A DNA stretch of 64,000 nucleotides, taken from Rugalucina vietnamica. Its lineage: Eukaryota; Mollusca; Bivalvia; Lucinida; Lucinidae. The stretch is taken from positions 28,054,278-28,118,277 of the forward strand of contig OZ024876.1 in NCBI GenBank assembly GCA_964017185.1, given 5' to 3'. A program made the translations under genes and the position numbers. Below the pieces are notes generated by a model. That model saw only the letters and a list, made by a program, of their open reading frames with translations. It was not told the origin of the DNA and did not search any database. Position 1 is the first letter of the stretch. The number at the start of each line of letters is the position of its first letter. This document shows positions 9,258 through 20,475 of this stretch, one piece after another.

Positions 9258-9515
9258 GCATCAAGAAAACATGTCCGTGTAATGTATACCCCCCTGAACC
9301 CCACTTTTATATAGAAAAACTGGGGTATGCAAGGGTATACCTATTTTTTCTTATTTTTGCTCCAAAACATAGATTGTGGGTACTCGTTAGAACCGCCTCG
9401 GCGAGGCGGTTCTAACGTGTACCCACAATCTATGTTTTGAGCAAAAATAAGAAAAATATCATTTTCATTTTTTACAATTTTAAAAATCACACTATTTTGC
9501 ATGGGCATGTTTTCA
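9258..9515 (+). mobile_element. Family A, most complete copy
   Basis: The ends CATCAAGAAAACATGTCCGT and, on the minus strand, CATTATGAAAACATGCCCAT form the terminal inverted repeats. The centre is a strong palindrome, TAGAACCGCCTCGGCGAGGC with its complement, flanked by inverted GTGGGTAC and ATAGATTG arms. The whole 258 bp could fold into one long hairpin. It is non-coding. Confidence 0.85.
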
Positions 9516-9597
9516 TAATGTTCATCATATAGTGTTTTCTCTGTTTTCTATTCCGTATTCCTACTACTATACTACTATTATATTACTATTCCCTGTC

Positions 9598-9599
<2 letters not shown>

Positions 9600-9645
<46 letters not shown>
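9600..9645. repeat. Poly-T tract, 46 nt
   Basis: A pure T run with no retroposon body recognised on the minus strand beside it. Confidence 0.95.
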
Positions 9646-9773
9646 CAGTAAGGGAAATGCAAAACTAGTTATGAAGTAAGTTATACGTACAAGATTAATT
9701 CACCTACTAAACACGTGCAAGTCTCCTATTTATTTTAGTTTTCTTAATATTTTCAACATCAGTTATTTGGTAG

Positions 9774-9980
9774 CGTGTAGCCGAACCAAGCCATAGAAAA
9801 AACCCATTGGCGGAAAAGCATGCTCACCCATGCACTATATACTCTACACTTGCTCGCTTCACAAAGGTTCGAGTTTCTTATTTGCATATTACAGGCGCTC
9901 AAGATGCTGCTAATACGTTGCACCAATGTATTCTACCAAGGGAGACTATCCCGTCACAATTTTTTGCTAATTCTAATGAT
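9774..9980 (+). CDS. Putative penultimate exon of an unrecognised gene family
   Basis: An acceptor-like TTATTTGGTAG precedes a 207 bp, phase 0 open stretch that ends AATGAT before a GT (GTGTTG). The peptide of 69 residues contains CTIYSTLARFTKVRVSYLHI and TGAQDAANTLHQ and ends FFANSND. The minus-strand exon at 24900-25014 has SSYAAISGDNTAQSTL and also ends NIND at its donor, so the aligned pattern is SY..I(T/S)G....A..TL. Codons mostly differ while residues match, which supports real coding. The exon joins in phase with 10157-10342. Alternating polar and hydrophobic residues suggest beta structure, but no domain is recognised. Earlier exons were not found; the family A copy at 9258 and poly-T at 9600 lie just upstream. 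Confidence 0.5.
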
Positions 9981-10156
9981 GTGTTGTTTTTTTTTTGTTT
10001 TTTTTTTCTCTCTCTCATTTAGACTGCTATCAGAGAGGCATACATACTATTATAAGGCATTGTGAAGATACAATTATATATAGTATAAGAGACCGAATAT
10101 CAGTCTATAATTCACCTTTTAATAAATTTTCCTTGTTAAAAGGAACGCTTGGCTAG

Positions 10157-10342
10157 TCTGTATATACCATTATTTGTCCGTGTGTTGTGGTTTTTCATAG
10201 GTTTGTGGAGTTTTTCGGTAACTCGATGGCTCACATCGGTCATGAACACTTCCTCGCTACGGTGGATTTCAAGCTTTCGTACTTGGTCGGACCTAGCACA
10301 AAGTTCCGGGTTTTAACAATATCCGCCCAGAACGCCACCTAA
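10157..10342 (+). CDS. Putative last exon of the same gene
   Basis: The acceptor-like CGCTTGGCTAG opens a 186 bp phase 0 exon of 61 codons plus TAA. A second possible acceptor, TTTTTCATAG at 10200, would shorten it. The peptide contains FVEFFGNSMAHIGHEHFLAT and ends KFRVLTISAQNAT. The minus-strand frame at 24399-24615 ends QFVRVITAQSA and also has a GNS motif about 40 residues before its stop, so the two are likely paralogous C-termini. GC content is higher than in the flanks, as expected for an exon. Function is unknown. No AATAAA signal was noticed close downstream. Confidence 0.5.
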   Translation, partial: SVYTIICPCVVVFHRFVEFFGNSMAHIGHEHFLATVDFKLSYLVGPSTKFRVLTISAQNAT

Positions 10343-11745
10343 ATGTTTAACGTTAGATCCAAATACGTCATACTTCCCACAAGTCCTTATAAAAACGGTG
10401 GAGAGCAAGTCTGGTTTCCGTCTTCAATTGCTTTATTATGCAAGAAGTGTAGCAAAATATTGCGACTGGAACCAGGCCCCTGGATGTCAAAGGGAAACCC
10501 CATAGGTTGAAGGAAAAACCCCACAGATTGAGGAGAAATCCTCATTCCGTTTCAATTGCTTGACGCTGTCGCGCCAAGCAAAAAGGAGAAAAAGATATAA
10601 TATATGACGCTAGTTTAAGAAGGATTTTTGTTTTTAATCAGTATTATTTTATCTAGATCAGCTGGCTAACTGTCACTCCGCTCCACTTCGGTACCTCGTT
10701 CCACTTCCCTGACAGCTTAGCATAGCATTTAAACCAATGTCGAACTGATTGCGGATTTCGTAAGCGACTTGCAGCTATGTTATTTAGCTATTAATCTTAA
10801 TATTTTTGTTTTGTATTTGTACCAGTGTCGAAGATCTTCCAGTAAGCACACAAAATTGCCTAAAACTTTTGAATTTATGTAGAAAAACAAACGATATTCG
10901 ACTTTGAGTCCCTTATTCTACAGTAGTCTCCCTTGATCTATTTATAGACATCTTTGGAATTTTCCATAAAAAAATGAAGTATTTTATGATTCTGCGTACT
11001 TTAACAACTACAATATTTATAATTTAGGTGATATATGCAAGAAAAGATCTAACATAAGTTAGAATAACACAGTTTTGCAGTTTTGCTGCATTTTCATATT
11101 CGACCAAGGGCTGAATACATCCCATTTCCGTCGGTATGAAGAGGTTTAACGGAATACCGATGGAAATATTCCGTCTATATTTCATCGTAAATTCACACCA
11201 GAAATGTGAAATATAAGGCTTCGTCTATGTTACACAAAATGTGTCTTATGTGCACATAAACAGAAGTGTCACTGAGTGAGGGGTTCAGAACCCGAAATTG
11301 CGCAATATGGCCTATACTGTATCCCGTTTAACGTTTTCACTGATTCCAAAGATCTAACTTTTATATTTTATTACAAGCGTTCAAAAATATTTTAGGACAA
11401 CCATCGAGTTTAAAATCGTTTTCGAAAATGACTCATTGATCTAAAGCCTCAACGAACTTTGAATCTGGAATGTTTCATTGTTCAAACTCCTCAGTCTTGT
11501 GCTGTTTAATGTTAATTGCACTACGAGAAATGTTCTGTTTGAGATTAATTAAACCAGTTGTTTACACAGAAGCGTTTAAAGAAATTCCACTCTTATTAAA
11601 ATTCATTGCGATGTTATGTTTTGCAATTGCGTCTGTTAGCCAAATTGTTATACAATTTCGTTATGTTCAATTAGCTTAGTACTTAGTTATGTAAACGAAG
11701 AAACATCTGAAAAATGTAGTTATTTAGCTGTACAGAGTGTAACAG
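10343..11745. other. Unassigned AT-rich sequence
   Basis: No element ends, tandem units or exon-like frames were recognised. A plus-strand open frame at 11470-11679 has hydrophobic stretches but no other support. Confidence 0.4.
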
Positions 11746-12190
11746 TCATGACACAAAAATGGATATCGTGGCTTTTTAGACGCATGACATGTATTCCTAT
11801 ACATTATGCCCCAATCATCGTACGATTTAATTTTCGGTCTGCGATTTTCCCTACTATTTTAGACATCGTAGGTGATCGTGGGCTACGACGTATGTGTTTA
11901 CAATTCATTCGGGCATCGCACGATTTCTTGCACTGGCTTTCGTCGACGTTCTGAATCAGAACCGTACGGATATCGTTGCGAAATCGTACGGAAATCGTAG
12001 GGTATCCGCACAATTGAAGAGGAAATCGTACAGAGCCCGTGCGATGTTCGTCAGGAGTCCCTTCGATTTCTGACTGAGCCCTTGCGGTCTCCCTACGATC
12101 GCCGTATGATTTTTTGTCCCAAAGTTTATCATATAAATTACGCGGTGACCGCACGATCATCGCAGGGTCGACATATGGCGCCCGCACGAC
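11746..12190. repeat. Region dense in degenerate ATCGTACG-type motifs
   Basis: Variants of ATCGTACG, ATCGTAGG, CGTACGGAAATCGTAGGG and CGCACGAT recur in both orientations about every 20-40 bp. The long minus-strand open frame over it (11804-12187) is probably a by-product of this CpG-rich repetition. A related motif-rich stretch is at 44300-44935. It may be a transposon with many internal short inverted repeats. Confidence 0.5.
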
Positions 12191-12640
12191 GTGTCTACGG
12201 ACTACGGTCTTAAGATTTTTAAAAATTTGTAAAAGCGCAGACTATTTATTTTATATGTCATTTTAAAGACACAGCGACAAATTATGTGTGACCAATTTCC
12301 CCTTACTCTCGTGATGAATAGCTGATCAATGCTTGACATATCTGTCGTAGTGGTGTCACGCATACTTACAGATGTTACGGCACTGAACCGGTATAGGTTG
12401 CCCAATAAGTGAACTTTAATATTCATATCTGGGCGTAATCGATACAATGAATTAGGTATTCTTGTTTTTCTGTCATACAGTTCTAACGGTAAATATGTGA
12501 GTTAGGTATTTTAATTGTATACATTTAGTTTTTACCTATATCTAAAGTAGTCTAGGCCTAACAATGGCATAGGGTAAGGCGCACACAGTACCCATATGTG
12601 GAGTTATGCTATTGTAAATGACACTGAGGCGGAAAATAGA
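12191..12640. other. Unassigned sequence
   Basis: Nothing recognised apart from a minus-strand open frame (12202-12447) without splice-like borders or known residues. Confidence 0.4.
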
Positions 12641-12642
12641 AC

Positions 12643-12970
12643 GTGGACCGACTGGGACTCGAACCCAGGGCCTCTCGCTTATTGTTTGAGCCCTCTACCA
12701 GCTAAGTTACCGAGCCACATGGTCGACCGGTTAATTTCCTTGTGCTGGATTAGATTCGTTACCAAATCTGCTCAGAATCATACCGGAACCGACGAGACAG
12801 TCTCTTTTCTACTCGCAGTCCGAGCTTGGGACCCAATCCTGATCCACCAAATGCGACGGGGGGGCGTCAAAAGAACGTGGCCCGACCATGACTATGACTT
12901 GAACCTGCAGACTCTCCCTTTCTATGCGAGCACTCTGTCAGCTGTGTTACCGAGCCACATGGTCGACCTG
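12643..12970 (-). mobile_element. Two tRNA-like SINE heads in the same orientation
   Basis: On the minus strand, GTGGCTCGGTAACTTAGCTG (A-box type) leads to CTGGGTTCGAGTCCCAG (B-box) in the copy at 12643-12727. A diverged copy at 12886-12968 has GTGGCTCGGTAACACAGCTG and GCAGGTTCAAGTCATAG. Both begin with GGTCGACCATGTGG. The anticodon region is degenerate and no clean acceptor stem was verified, so these are retroposed or duplicated tRNA-like heads rather than working tRNAs. Confidence 0.6.
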
Positions 12971-13142
12971 TTCATGAACACTGTTCATAATGTTTCGTAC
13001 AAGAGTAGTGTCTCGACTTGGCTGCTGTAAAGACAACATCCTATGTTTGTCGTGTAAATGATCTTGAGTAGAACCACACCTGATATGAATATCGCTGCCT
13101 ATTACACAGTTACCTTATAACATGTTTACGATGTCCCATTTT

Positions 13143-14663
13143 TAGCTCACCTGAGCCGAAGGCTCACAGGTGAGCTTATAGTATACCCATGCTCTGGCGT
13201 CCGTCGTCCGTCGTCGTCGTCGTCCGTCGTCGTTCACAATTTCAAAGATCTTCTCCTCTGAAACCACTTGGCCAATCAAAGCCAAACTTCATGTAGAGCA
13301 TCCTTAGGAAGGGGGAACGAAAGTTTATATAAATGGTCCAGGTCACATGACCAAGATGGCCGCCATGGCTATAAATAGCAAAAACCTTTAAAAATCTTCT
13401 TCTCCAGAACCGGAGGGCCGATTTCCACGAAACTTGGTATGTAGCATCGGGGAAGCGGGCCCATCATAGTTTATATAAATCATGACCCTAGGATGACCTT
13501 GACCTATTTTACGGCAAGGTCAACTTAGCTCGTTAATGCTTTTGAATGGGAAAGAATGGTAAAATGCTATTTAATGGGTAAAACTTACTGGGAATAGGCA
13601 AATGGACAGAAGATTAATGTATATGGAAAATTTTAGTCCCTGGGGTGTTGTCTGCCCCTGCCCCTGGGCTATATACATGTATATTTCCATAATAATGAAA
13701 CATCTTCTCCCCTGAAACCGCTTGGCCAATCAAAGCCAAACTTCATATGGAGCATCCTTGGGAAGGGGGAAAGAAAGTTTATATAAATGGTCAAGGTCAC
13801 AAGATGGTCGCCATGGCTATAAATAGAGAAAAAAAAACTTTAAAAATCTTCTTCTCCAGAACCAGAAGGCCAATGATTTTGAAACTTGGTGTGAAGCATC
13901 AGTGACTGGAGCTCGACAAAGTTTATTTAAATCATGACCCTGGGATGACCTTGACCTATTTTATAGCACGGTCAACATAGGTGGCTAATGCATTTGAATT
14001 GGGAAAAGTGTTAAAATGTCATTTGTAGGGACAAACTTGCAGGAAATGGGCAAATGGACTTAATATTTATGATTCTGAAAAAATTTGGAACCCGGGGGTC
14101 TGTCTGCCCCCACCCCGGGGCAATATACACATGTACATGTATATTACAGTGAAATTCAAAGATCTTCTTCTCTTAAACTGCTTGGCCAATCAAAGCCAAA
14201 CTTTATGAGGAGCATTGTAAGGAAGTGGGAATGAAAAGTATATATAAATGGTCAAGGTCACATGACCAAGATGGCTGCCATGGCTATAAATAGCAAAAAC
14301 CTTTAAAAATCTTTTTCTCCAGAACCAGAAGGCCTATGATTTTGAAACTTGGCATGAAGCATCAGGCAATAGAGCTCTACAAAGTTTATATAAATTGTGA
14401 CCCTTGGATGACCTTGACCTATTTTACAGCAATGTCAAATTAGGTCGCCCATGCATTTGAATGGGGAAAATTGTTAAAATGTCATTTGAAGGGCAAAACT
14501 TGCAGTAAATTGGCATTATGTTTTCAAAAAGAAATTGAATCTAGGGGTTGCTCTGACCCGGCCCTGGGGTTATATACATGTATATTACCATTCAAGTCAA
14601 ACAAGTTTATTGGTATATATCTCGGGTTTCAGGTGAGCGTTTATAGGACCATTGGTCCTCTGG
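13143..14663 (+). mobile_element. Family B, full-length copy
   Basis: The left end is a hairpin, AGCTCACCTGAGCC with GGCTCACAGGTGAGCT. The right end is CAGGTGAGCG followed by the palindrome AGGACCATTGGTCCT. Between them are three tandem units of about 456-459 bp, marked by CTTGGCCAATCAAAGCCAAA at about 13268, 13724 and 14183. Units carry ACCAAGATGGCCGCCATGG then CTATAAATAG, and TGACCTTGACCTATTTTA. A CGTCGTC microsatellite lies near 13200. There is no coding capacity. The matching full copy in opposite orientation is at 54700-56214. Confidence 0.85.
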
Positions 14664-15278
14664 TTGGAAGGTGGCGGGACTATCCATATTTTTGCGCTCA
14701 CATATATCAAAAGAGGCTGCCAGACATCCATTTTTTGCCACACAATATTCAAAGGATAATAACCCATAGTTTAAAACAGTCAAAGTTTATTTCTTTACCA
14801 TGGCCCAAATAGCTCATTTGTTGTTTCCCTAGGAATTAGTCCGAATTTCAAATTCTGAATTATTCCGGATTCCGAATTTCGAAAATCTTTTATACGTGGT
14901 TAAACACACCAGGTTCCATGCCCAAGGCTGGGGCTAAAAGCCAAAATTTAGAATATTTAAAACTCTATTTTAGTTAAATATGAAAGTTTTTCTAGACATA
15001 TTTTGATAGCCACCAATCATGAAGACTTGATCAATGCATCAAAGATGCGATAGAGAAACCTTTTGTTCATGACCCAAGGCATACGACCACGTGGGTGTCA
15101 AGGCACCAGACCTCGGGGGTGTGGCATGACATGTCACATGGAAGGGGGCAACTAAGTTTGTACAAATGATCCAGATCACATGACCAAGATGACCGCAATG
15201 ACCATATATAACGTCGCGCTTATACGATTTTATAGAATTCTTAGCGTCAGTTCTGAGTGTAGGTATATACTAAACGCG
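14664..15278. other. Unassigned sequence with a small family B piece
   Basis: At about 15130-15200, GGAAGGGGGCAACTAAGTTT and CAGATCACATGACCAAGATG match one segment of a family B unit. The rest is unrecognised. Confidence 0.5.
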
Positions 15279-15400
15279 TTATTACTTCAGCAGCTTGATC
15301 TAATGAATCGGATCACGTCTTCGACTCGCGTGATCCGGTCTTTAAAGGTGCAGCTACTCGACGTGATCCGACCTATTACATCAAGTTACTGAAGTAATAA
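15279..15400. mobile_element. Small palindromic MITE-like element, about 120 bp
   Basis: The left arm GTTATTACTTCAGCAGCTTG and the minus-strand right arm ATTATTACTTCAGTAACTTG are inverted repeats. They continue through GGATCACGTC, so the arms are about 45 bp. A short middle separates them. It is non-coding. Confidence 0.7.
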
Positions 15401-15442
15401 TGTGCACATACATGCATATTTTAAGAAAGACAGAATGCTTGA

Positions 15443-15573
15443 GTAGCCGAAACCGCGGTATGGCCCATCCTTTTTCTCATGAATATGTTCGCTGCTCTTA
15501 AAGGATCCCAGATTTATTTTTATTTAACAAGTGCATGTGTATGTTTTATTTTTATTTTTTTAAATATGTGTTT

Positions 15574-15662
<89 letters not shown>

Positions 15663-16310
15663 AATAAACGTTACCAATGCATGCGTCCGTTTTTGAGAAG
15701 TGTAGTGGGTAATGTGAATTGGAATTGCTTATAGCTATCACTGCTGCAGAAACTCGACAAGTTGACAGACCACCGAAGGAAAGGACGGATTGACCGAAAT
15801 TTTAACACATATACATGTATCACACCCTGCTTTAAGTACGCGCGATAATGTCCATATAAGGTAACTTCAACATTATCATCATCCAGTAAGTCGTACCCTT
15901 TATGGGTTTTTAATTTCATGGTTAGTCCCAACAAAAGCTTAACCGCTGAAAGTGATTAGAACAAAAGTAAGTACGTATGACGCGCTAATGTTTTTTTCCG
16001 TTATGTAATGTTGAACTAAAGAATGATCAACAGCATGCATTTCTGATAATTATTTCGATGCTACTCAGTGTTTTGACATGCGCTAATTTGAAAAACATTG
16101 AATGGCAAATTCACAATTAACGTAGAAAGACATATTGCTCAGAAAAACGCGATTGTCATTCGTTTATATAGTTTGTTCTCATGTCGGTTGTTTGTAGTGA
16201 CAGCCATTACAATTTCATCCTCTAGCATTAAGTACAGCATGCCTTAAAGTCCATGCTAGCACATTTTAAAATACAGACTAGTCTTAAATATTTATAAACG
16301 TAACTTCAAC

Positions 16311-16371
<61 letters not shown>

Positions 16372-16449
16372 ACACATATTTGGAAAAAAAAATAAAACAT
16401 ATACATGTATTTTTTTAAATAAAAGTAAAACTGGGATCCTTTACACTGC
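15443..16449. repeat. Inverted repeat pair each bearing a GA/CT microsatellite
   Basis: The left arm (about 15499-15632) runs AAAGGATCCCAG, TATGTTTTATTTTTATTTTT, AATATGTGTTTCTGAGAG into (GA)n and (GAT)n. The right arm (about 16316-16449) is its reverse complement with (CT)n. Outside the left arm, CCGCGGTATGGCCCATCC with CTCATGAATATGTTCGCTGC is the terminal motif of the element family at 22261-23246. The internal 700 bp is unrecognised. It is probably one decayed inverted-repeat element. Confidence 0.7.
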
Positions 16450-16626
16450 TCAAAATAAAGGAACACTACTGTATTTTCAATACATATCTTTTACATAAAC
16501 CAGTTCAGCCTGAAATGCATTACGGCAAATACTGACTGCGTCAGTTTCACAGTTCCTTGGTATGATTTTGTTTAGAATTACTAGTAAAACTATCATACTT
16601 TGATATACATGTACATGTATCTGAAA

Positions 16627-17425
16627 AGGTACAAGTAGGCAATGACTAGGAAAAGGCGCGATCAGAAAGATATTCCTACTCCAAAACCCGAGGCGGGAAA
16701 AAAACAAATTGACAATTAGGTACTTATACTTAGAGAACATATCGTAAGCTGAGTGAGCAGCTATTTTCCAGTAGGCGGCCACTCAGTTACCCGAACTTAA
16801 ATAAAACAATGCAAACGTACATAAGGTTCAAACAGCACAAAGAAAAATCAACTCCAAAACATAAAACAAATAGACCGACAACAGAAGTATCGCCTTGAAA
16901 CGATCAGTAATATAAAATTACTTGGGGGCTTGAACCGGTTTTACAGGGCCCTAACCTAACCTGGTTCACAACATTTAGTTTGTTGTTCGATCCTCGTTTT
17001 TTTTTTTTTTTTTTTTTTTTTCATTGTCAATGAATCATCATGGATAAATAAATAAATCATGATAACCACTTTGATGAATAAAAAACCGACGCATCATGGA
17101 AACATCTCCGTGTGGAACATAACCCCTTCAAACCTATACTTATATAGTAAAATTGAGGTAAAAGAAATTCAATAATTGGTGTAACTATGTTAGTTAAAAG
17201 TCAAAAATGCTAAATTCTTACAAAAATCAATAAAATAAATAATTATTTTATGCTAGGCAAGGTAAATATTTGTAAAATTAAAATTTAGTTCATAAATAGA
17301 TATCTAATTTGTAATTGAATGAAATTCCCAAGTAATCATGGAGAAGTTTCCATAATGGACTCACAGATTCAGTGAGCTGCCCGACAATGGAGATCCCTGG
17401 GCGCCGAGAAACTTACTGAAATTCG
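16627..17425 (-). mobile_element. Family C 3' fragment, interrupted by family A
   Basis: Minus-strand family C begins at its 3' terminus GGTACAAGTAGGC (16627) and runs through the conserved ACTCAGTTACC, CCGGTTTTACAGGGCC and TCAATGAATCATCA blocks, then stops at 17091. It resumes at about 17357 with GACTCACAGATTCAGTGAGC and GGAGATCCCTGGGCGCCG. The gap is a family A copy. A T run of about 27 nt lies within it near 17010. Confidence 0.8.
17092..17356 (+). mobile_element. Family A copy nested in family C
   Basis: The ends CATCATGGAAACATCTCCGT and ATCATGGAGAAGTTTCCATAATG are the family A inverted termini. The middle has AACCCCTTCAAACC and TATACTTATATAGTAAAATTG, then diverges and lacks the palindromic core. 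Its removal would rejoin the two family C halves, so it inserted after family C. Confidence 0.7.
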
Positions 17426-17782
17426 GAATTTACAAAATATCGTTCTATAGAATGAGGCAGGGTATTTTGCATACTTTTTATTCTTTAAAAACTACGTCGA
17501 GTTAGTTTGCGAATGATGAAAACGGCGGGGATGGACATATGCTTGGGCTTACCATATCTCGACAAAAAGTGTTTCTGCAAAATACTATTATAGTTTATAA
17601 AAAGTCCTTTGTTTCATTTCTTCAGTCATATTTCTTGTAGAATTTGGCAACAAATCACGTAATGAAAAAATGGGTATTATGAATACTGAGCACATGGCTG
17701 TGTAATAGCTAGATTGTATTCTTAGTATGTTTTACTTACTGAACCTTACCTAACAGTTGAACGAGTGGGCTGTAAGACATTT
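17426..17782. other. Unassigned sequence
   Basis: AT-rich; no element ends or exon-like frames recognised. Confidence 0.5.
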
Positions 17783-17976
17783 GAGCCGCCTAGTGGGAAA
17801 ACCAACAATCTGCATAGGCGAAAACAGCGCCTTTGTTTTCGCTACTCGTATAGTACAATTCCTCTTCTACTTAAATCCGAAAGTTCAAGCTTCTAGCTCT
17901 TTTCTGTGACTGTACAGGTCGGTTTGTGTCGGACCTGGTCGGAAACCACATTGTTGGTTTCCCCACGAGGCGGCTC
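17783..17976 (+). mobile_element. Family D element with ATTT duplication
   Basis: The element opens GAGCCGCCTAGTGGGAAAAC and closes TTTCCCCACGAGGCGGCTC, giving inverted repeats of about 30 bp that include CCAACAATCTG. ATTT flanks both sides (17779-17782 and 17977-17980). The GATCAGC palindrome seen in the copy at 27513 is absent, making this a shorter variant. Confidence 0.9.
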
Positions 17977-18688
17977 ATTTCTTGAAAACCAGACTTCTGA
18001 CATTATAATTTGATTATACTTCCGTAATGCTAAAATTGATGATCTGTATAAACGCATTGCATAATGAATCTGGTAACATTACTATATCTCAGTAGTTCTA
18101 TTTATATGATGAAACTATTCAATAATTGAAAGTGGCGTTGATTAAATATATGTCTAATAGATTCAAACAGTCTTAAAAATTACATTATAAAATTTAAGTA
18201 AAATATAAACAAGCAAAATATAAACACGTTAATCTAATATTTACAAACCGTTAACACGTGCGTTCAACCAGCATGTCAAACTACATATACAATCTGCTCG
18301 CAAATGCGTACTTAGATAGGCATATCGTTTCAAAAACTGAAGGCAAGCCTTTAAAGCGGTACAAACTTAAAGTTGCTTTGCTGTTTATTGTAAATAGCTC
18401 ACAATTATGGTTCTGTCTGGTCGGTCGTTCAAATTACGCAAGCATTGTCCGTGAACTAGAATTGTCCTTTTGTTATCCAAATAACACTATTTATAGCGTT
18501 CTGTCTCTGTCTTTCATATGCCAAATGACCACAAACTTTCCAAGTTGGCATGCTATCTTAAACCCCGGCAAATACAATTAATGTCCTATATTGGACACTG
18601 TCGCAGACTTTTAGATCTATGCAACAATGGACGAGCTATAGCAGAGCTATAGCATTGCGAGGTTATTGGCACCCAATTATAACTACAA
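17977..18688. other. Unassigned sequence with one open frame
   Basis: A plus-strand frame of 107 codons (18258-18581) has no recognised domain, no splice-like borders and no relative in the window. Nothing else is seen. Confidence 0.4.
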
Positions 18689-18990
18689 ACAAGAGGATCA
18701 TTGGTCCTGAGAACGCTCACTAGAAATTTGCCTTAGAAATGACTTTGACATTGAATACTAACATCTTTAATTTAACTATATAAGTTATCTGTATCTACCA
18801 ACTTTTAGAAACTTTGTAAAATTACGTTTCACTTTTGTCCATTAAAAGCCTATGTGACCAAATTTGACCATGCCGTAAAATAGGCCACGGTCAATTTTAC
18901 AAACTACGATATGACAGAGTCCCAATGCTTTATACTAACTTGAACTGAAAGCAGTCTATGAGTTTAAGAGAAGAGGATATTTTAGGTTTT
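18689..18990 (-). mobile_element. Family B fragment
   Basis: It starts with GAGGATCATTGGTCCTGAGA and CGCTCACT, the inverted family B right end. It runs through AAGCCTATGTGACC, CCGTAAAATAGGCC and GGTCAA, then fades out. Confidence 0.65.
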
Positions 18991-19737
18991 GACTAGTGAC
19001 GGCGTACCATACGATGTTGCGCCAAAAGTTTGATGACGTATTATTGTGCCAATTATTACGTCAGAGCTAGAAAAGTCGTTCAAGTTTGTTAATTTTGTTT
19101 GTTTGATGGCAAGCGAACCACCGACACTTCTGAAACAGTTGTTGTTTTACAAAATAAAACAAAAATAATTCTTGTTATCCAGGTTTAGATACCAGCTTTA
19201 GGTGCTGGATTTTATATAGTTGGGTAAAAATGTAGGATGTCGATACCGAATCGCATCAGGTTAGCAGCGTGATACAAGATTTCGTATTTTTGTGTCTAAA
19301 AATGGGTAGTATCAATGGTTATTTTTGGTACGTATATAATGAATTGCAATCTCTTCTTGGGCCTACAGTCAAAATACCTCTGATTTTCTAGGCCTAAAGC
19401 TTACACCAGGTGATAGCCCCAGAGAGAGAGTTATAAGCTCCCGATAAACAGTATATTATCATTCATTTAAGCTTTAGTTTGGACAAATGGGCATCCATTC
19501 TGTGCTTTTTCTAATTAACAAAATTAAATTGTAAACTTCATCCGACCGTGATATTGTATAAATGGGCCTTCCGTATCATTTTAAAATGATAATATAAACA
19601 ACATTTTAGCAAACTACTCGTATTTTGGTCAATGGCAGCCATTGACTTCCTTCGTCGTCAACATTATTTATTCATCATAGTCTTTTATAAGTCATCCAAG
19701 AGTCAGCTTCTTTAAGAATCATTGAGATCTGAATATA
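18991..19737. other. Unassigned sequence
   Basis: No coding or repeat signal recognised. Confidence 0.5.
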
Positions 19738-19990
19738 TAGAGGATCTTACACGAGTGGTCATTTCATATGAAATTTATTAAACGAGCCTTTGCTGAGTTT
19801 AATAAATTTCATATGAAATGACCACGCGAGTAAGATTCGTTTTATCATATGACTTTTAAAATAGGATTTTATCGCCTTCGAAGTGGACATATTTTATATG
19901 AAAATTTACATTGTTGTTACGGACGTCGTCAATGACGTTACGTATTCCCGCAAAAGTGTTATTACACGTGTGGTCATTAAAAGCCTATGT
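19738..19990 (+). mobile_element. Family E palindrome-bearing element
   Basis: The first 100 bp form a palindrome: TCTTACACGAGTGGTCATTT and ATATGAAATTTATTAAAC against GTTTAATAAATTTCATATG and AAATGACCACGCGAGTAAGA. TAAAATAGGATTTTATCGCC and AATGACGTTACGTATTCCCG follow. A second copy in opposite orientation is at 28985-29226. Exact outer borders are not fixed. Confidence 0.7.
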
Positions 19991-20475
19991 GATTTTTATG
20001 ACATGACGTTATCAACTGGAAAACAGCGACGTCATATGATAAATGTAATTATTTCTTCATGAAAGTTTCTATTATTCCTCACAACATCAAACACGCTAAG
20101 CCTGTTTCCAGGCTTATGGTGTTAATCTAATTGATGCTTCGGAAACAGTTTACAGGGTCACAAATATCCGGAATCAGATCTAATTAACTGAGTCTGGAAT
20201 ACAAGAAAACGGGCTAACTCAGAATTTCATCTTGAAGTTCGAAACTTTGCACGTATATATTAATGCTTGTAGAGTAGCTAGGACAAAAAGTGTATTTGGT
20301 TTATCTGCTGAATTAATAACGTTTTTTCCTATTATGAATCTTTGCTGTTGTTTGATTTTTCCATTAAGGGCTAAGTTTCTGGGTAACTAAATTTAAACTT
20401 TTATTCCGGTGTCATATACATGTATGTGTTTGCCTTCCCAATTTACCGCTCTATCTACCCTCCTTTGTTTATGTT
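19991..20475. other. Unassigned sequence
   Basis: Nothing recognised. Confidence 0.5.

Noticed and set aside
9981-10022. An intron ending at CTCTCTCATTTAG just after the 9774-9980 exon
   Set aside because: It would be only about 41 nt long and leads to a frame that stops after ten codons with no similarity to the related locus.
11804-12187. 127-codon Arg-rich minus-strand frame
   Set aside because: It covers the ATCGTACG-rich repeat region, has no recognised residues, and CpG-rich repetition alone can keep it open.
12643-12727. A functional tRNA gene
   Set aside because: A- and B-box words are present but the anticodon arm and acceptor pairing are not convincing, and a decayed sister copy lies next to it.
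12596-13030. 144-codon plus-strand frame
   Set aside because: It lies across two tRNA-like SINE heads and is antisense to them.
14471-14812. 113-codon plus-strand frame
   Set aside because: It is mostly family B repeat sequence and has no domain.
15561-15660. His-rich protein (HHHHHH and SLSLSL)
   Set aside because: It is a translation of the (GAT)n and (GA)n microsatellites.
18258-18581. 107-codon plus-strand frame as a gene
   Set aside because: No splice-like borders, no recognised residues and no relative in the window.
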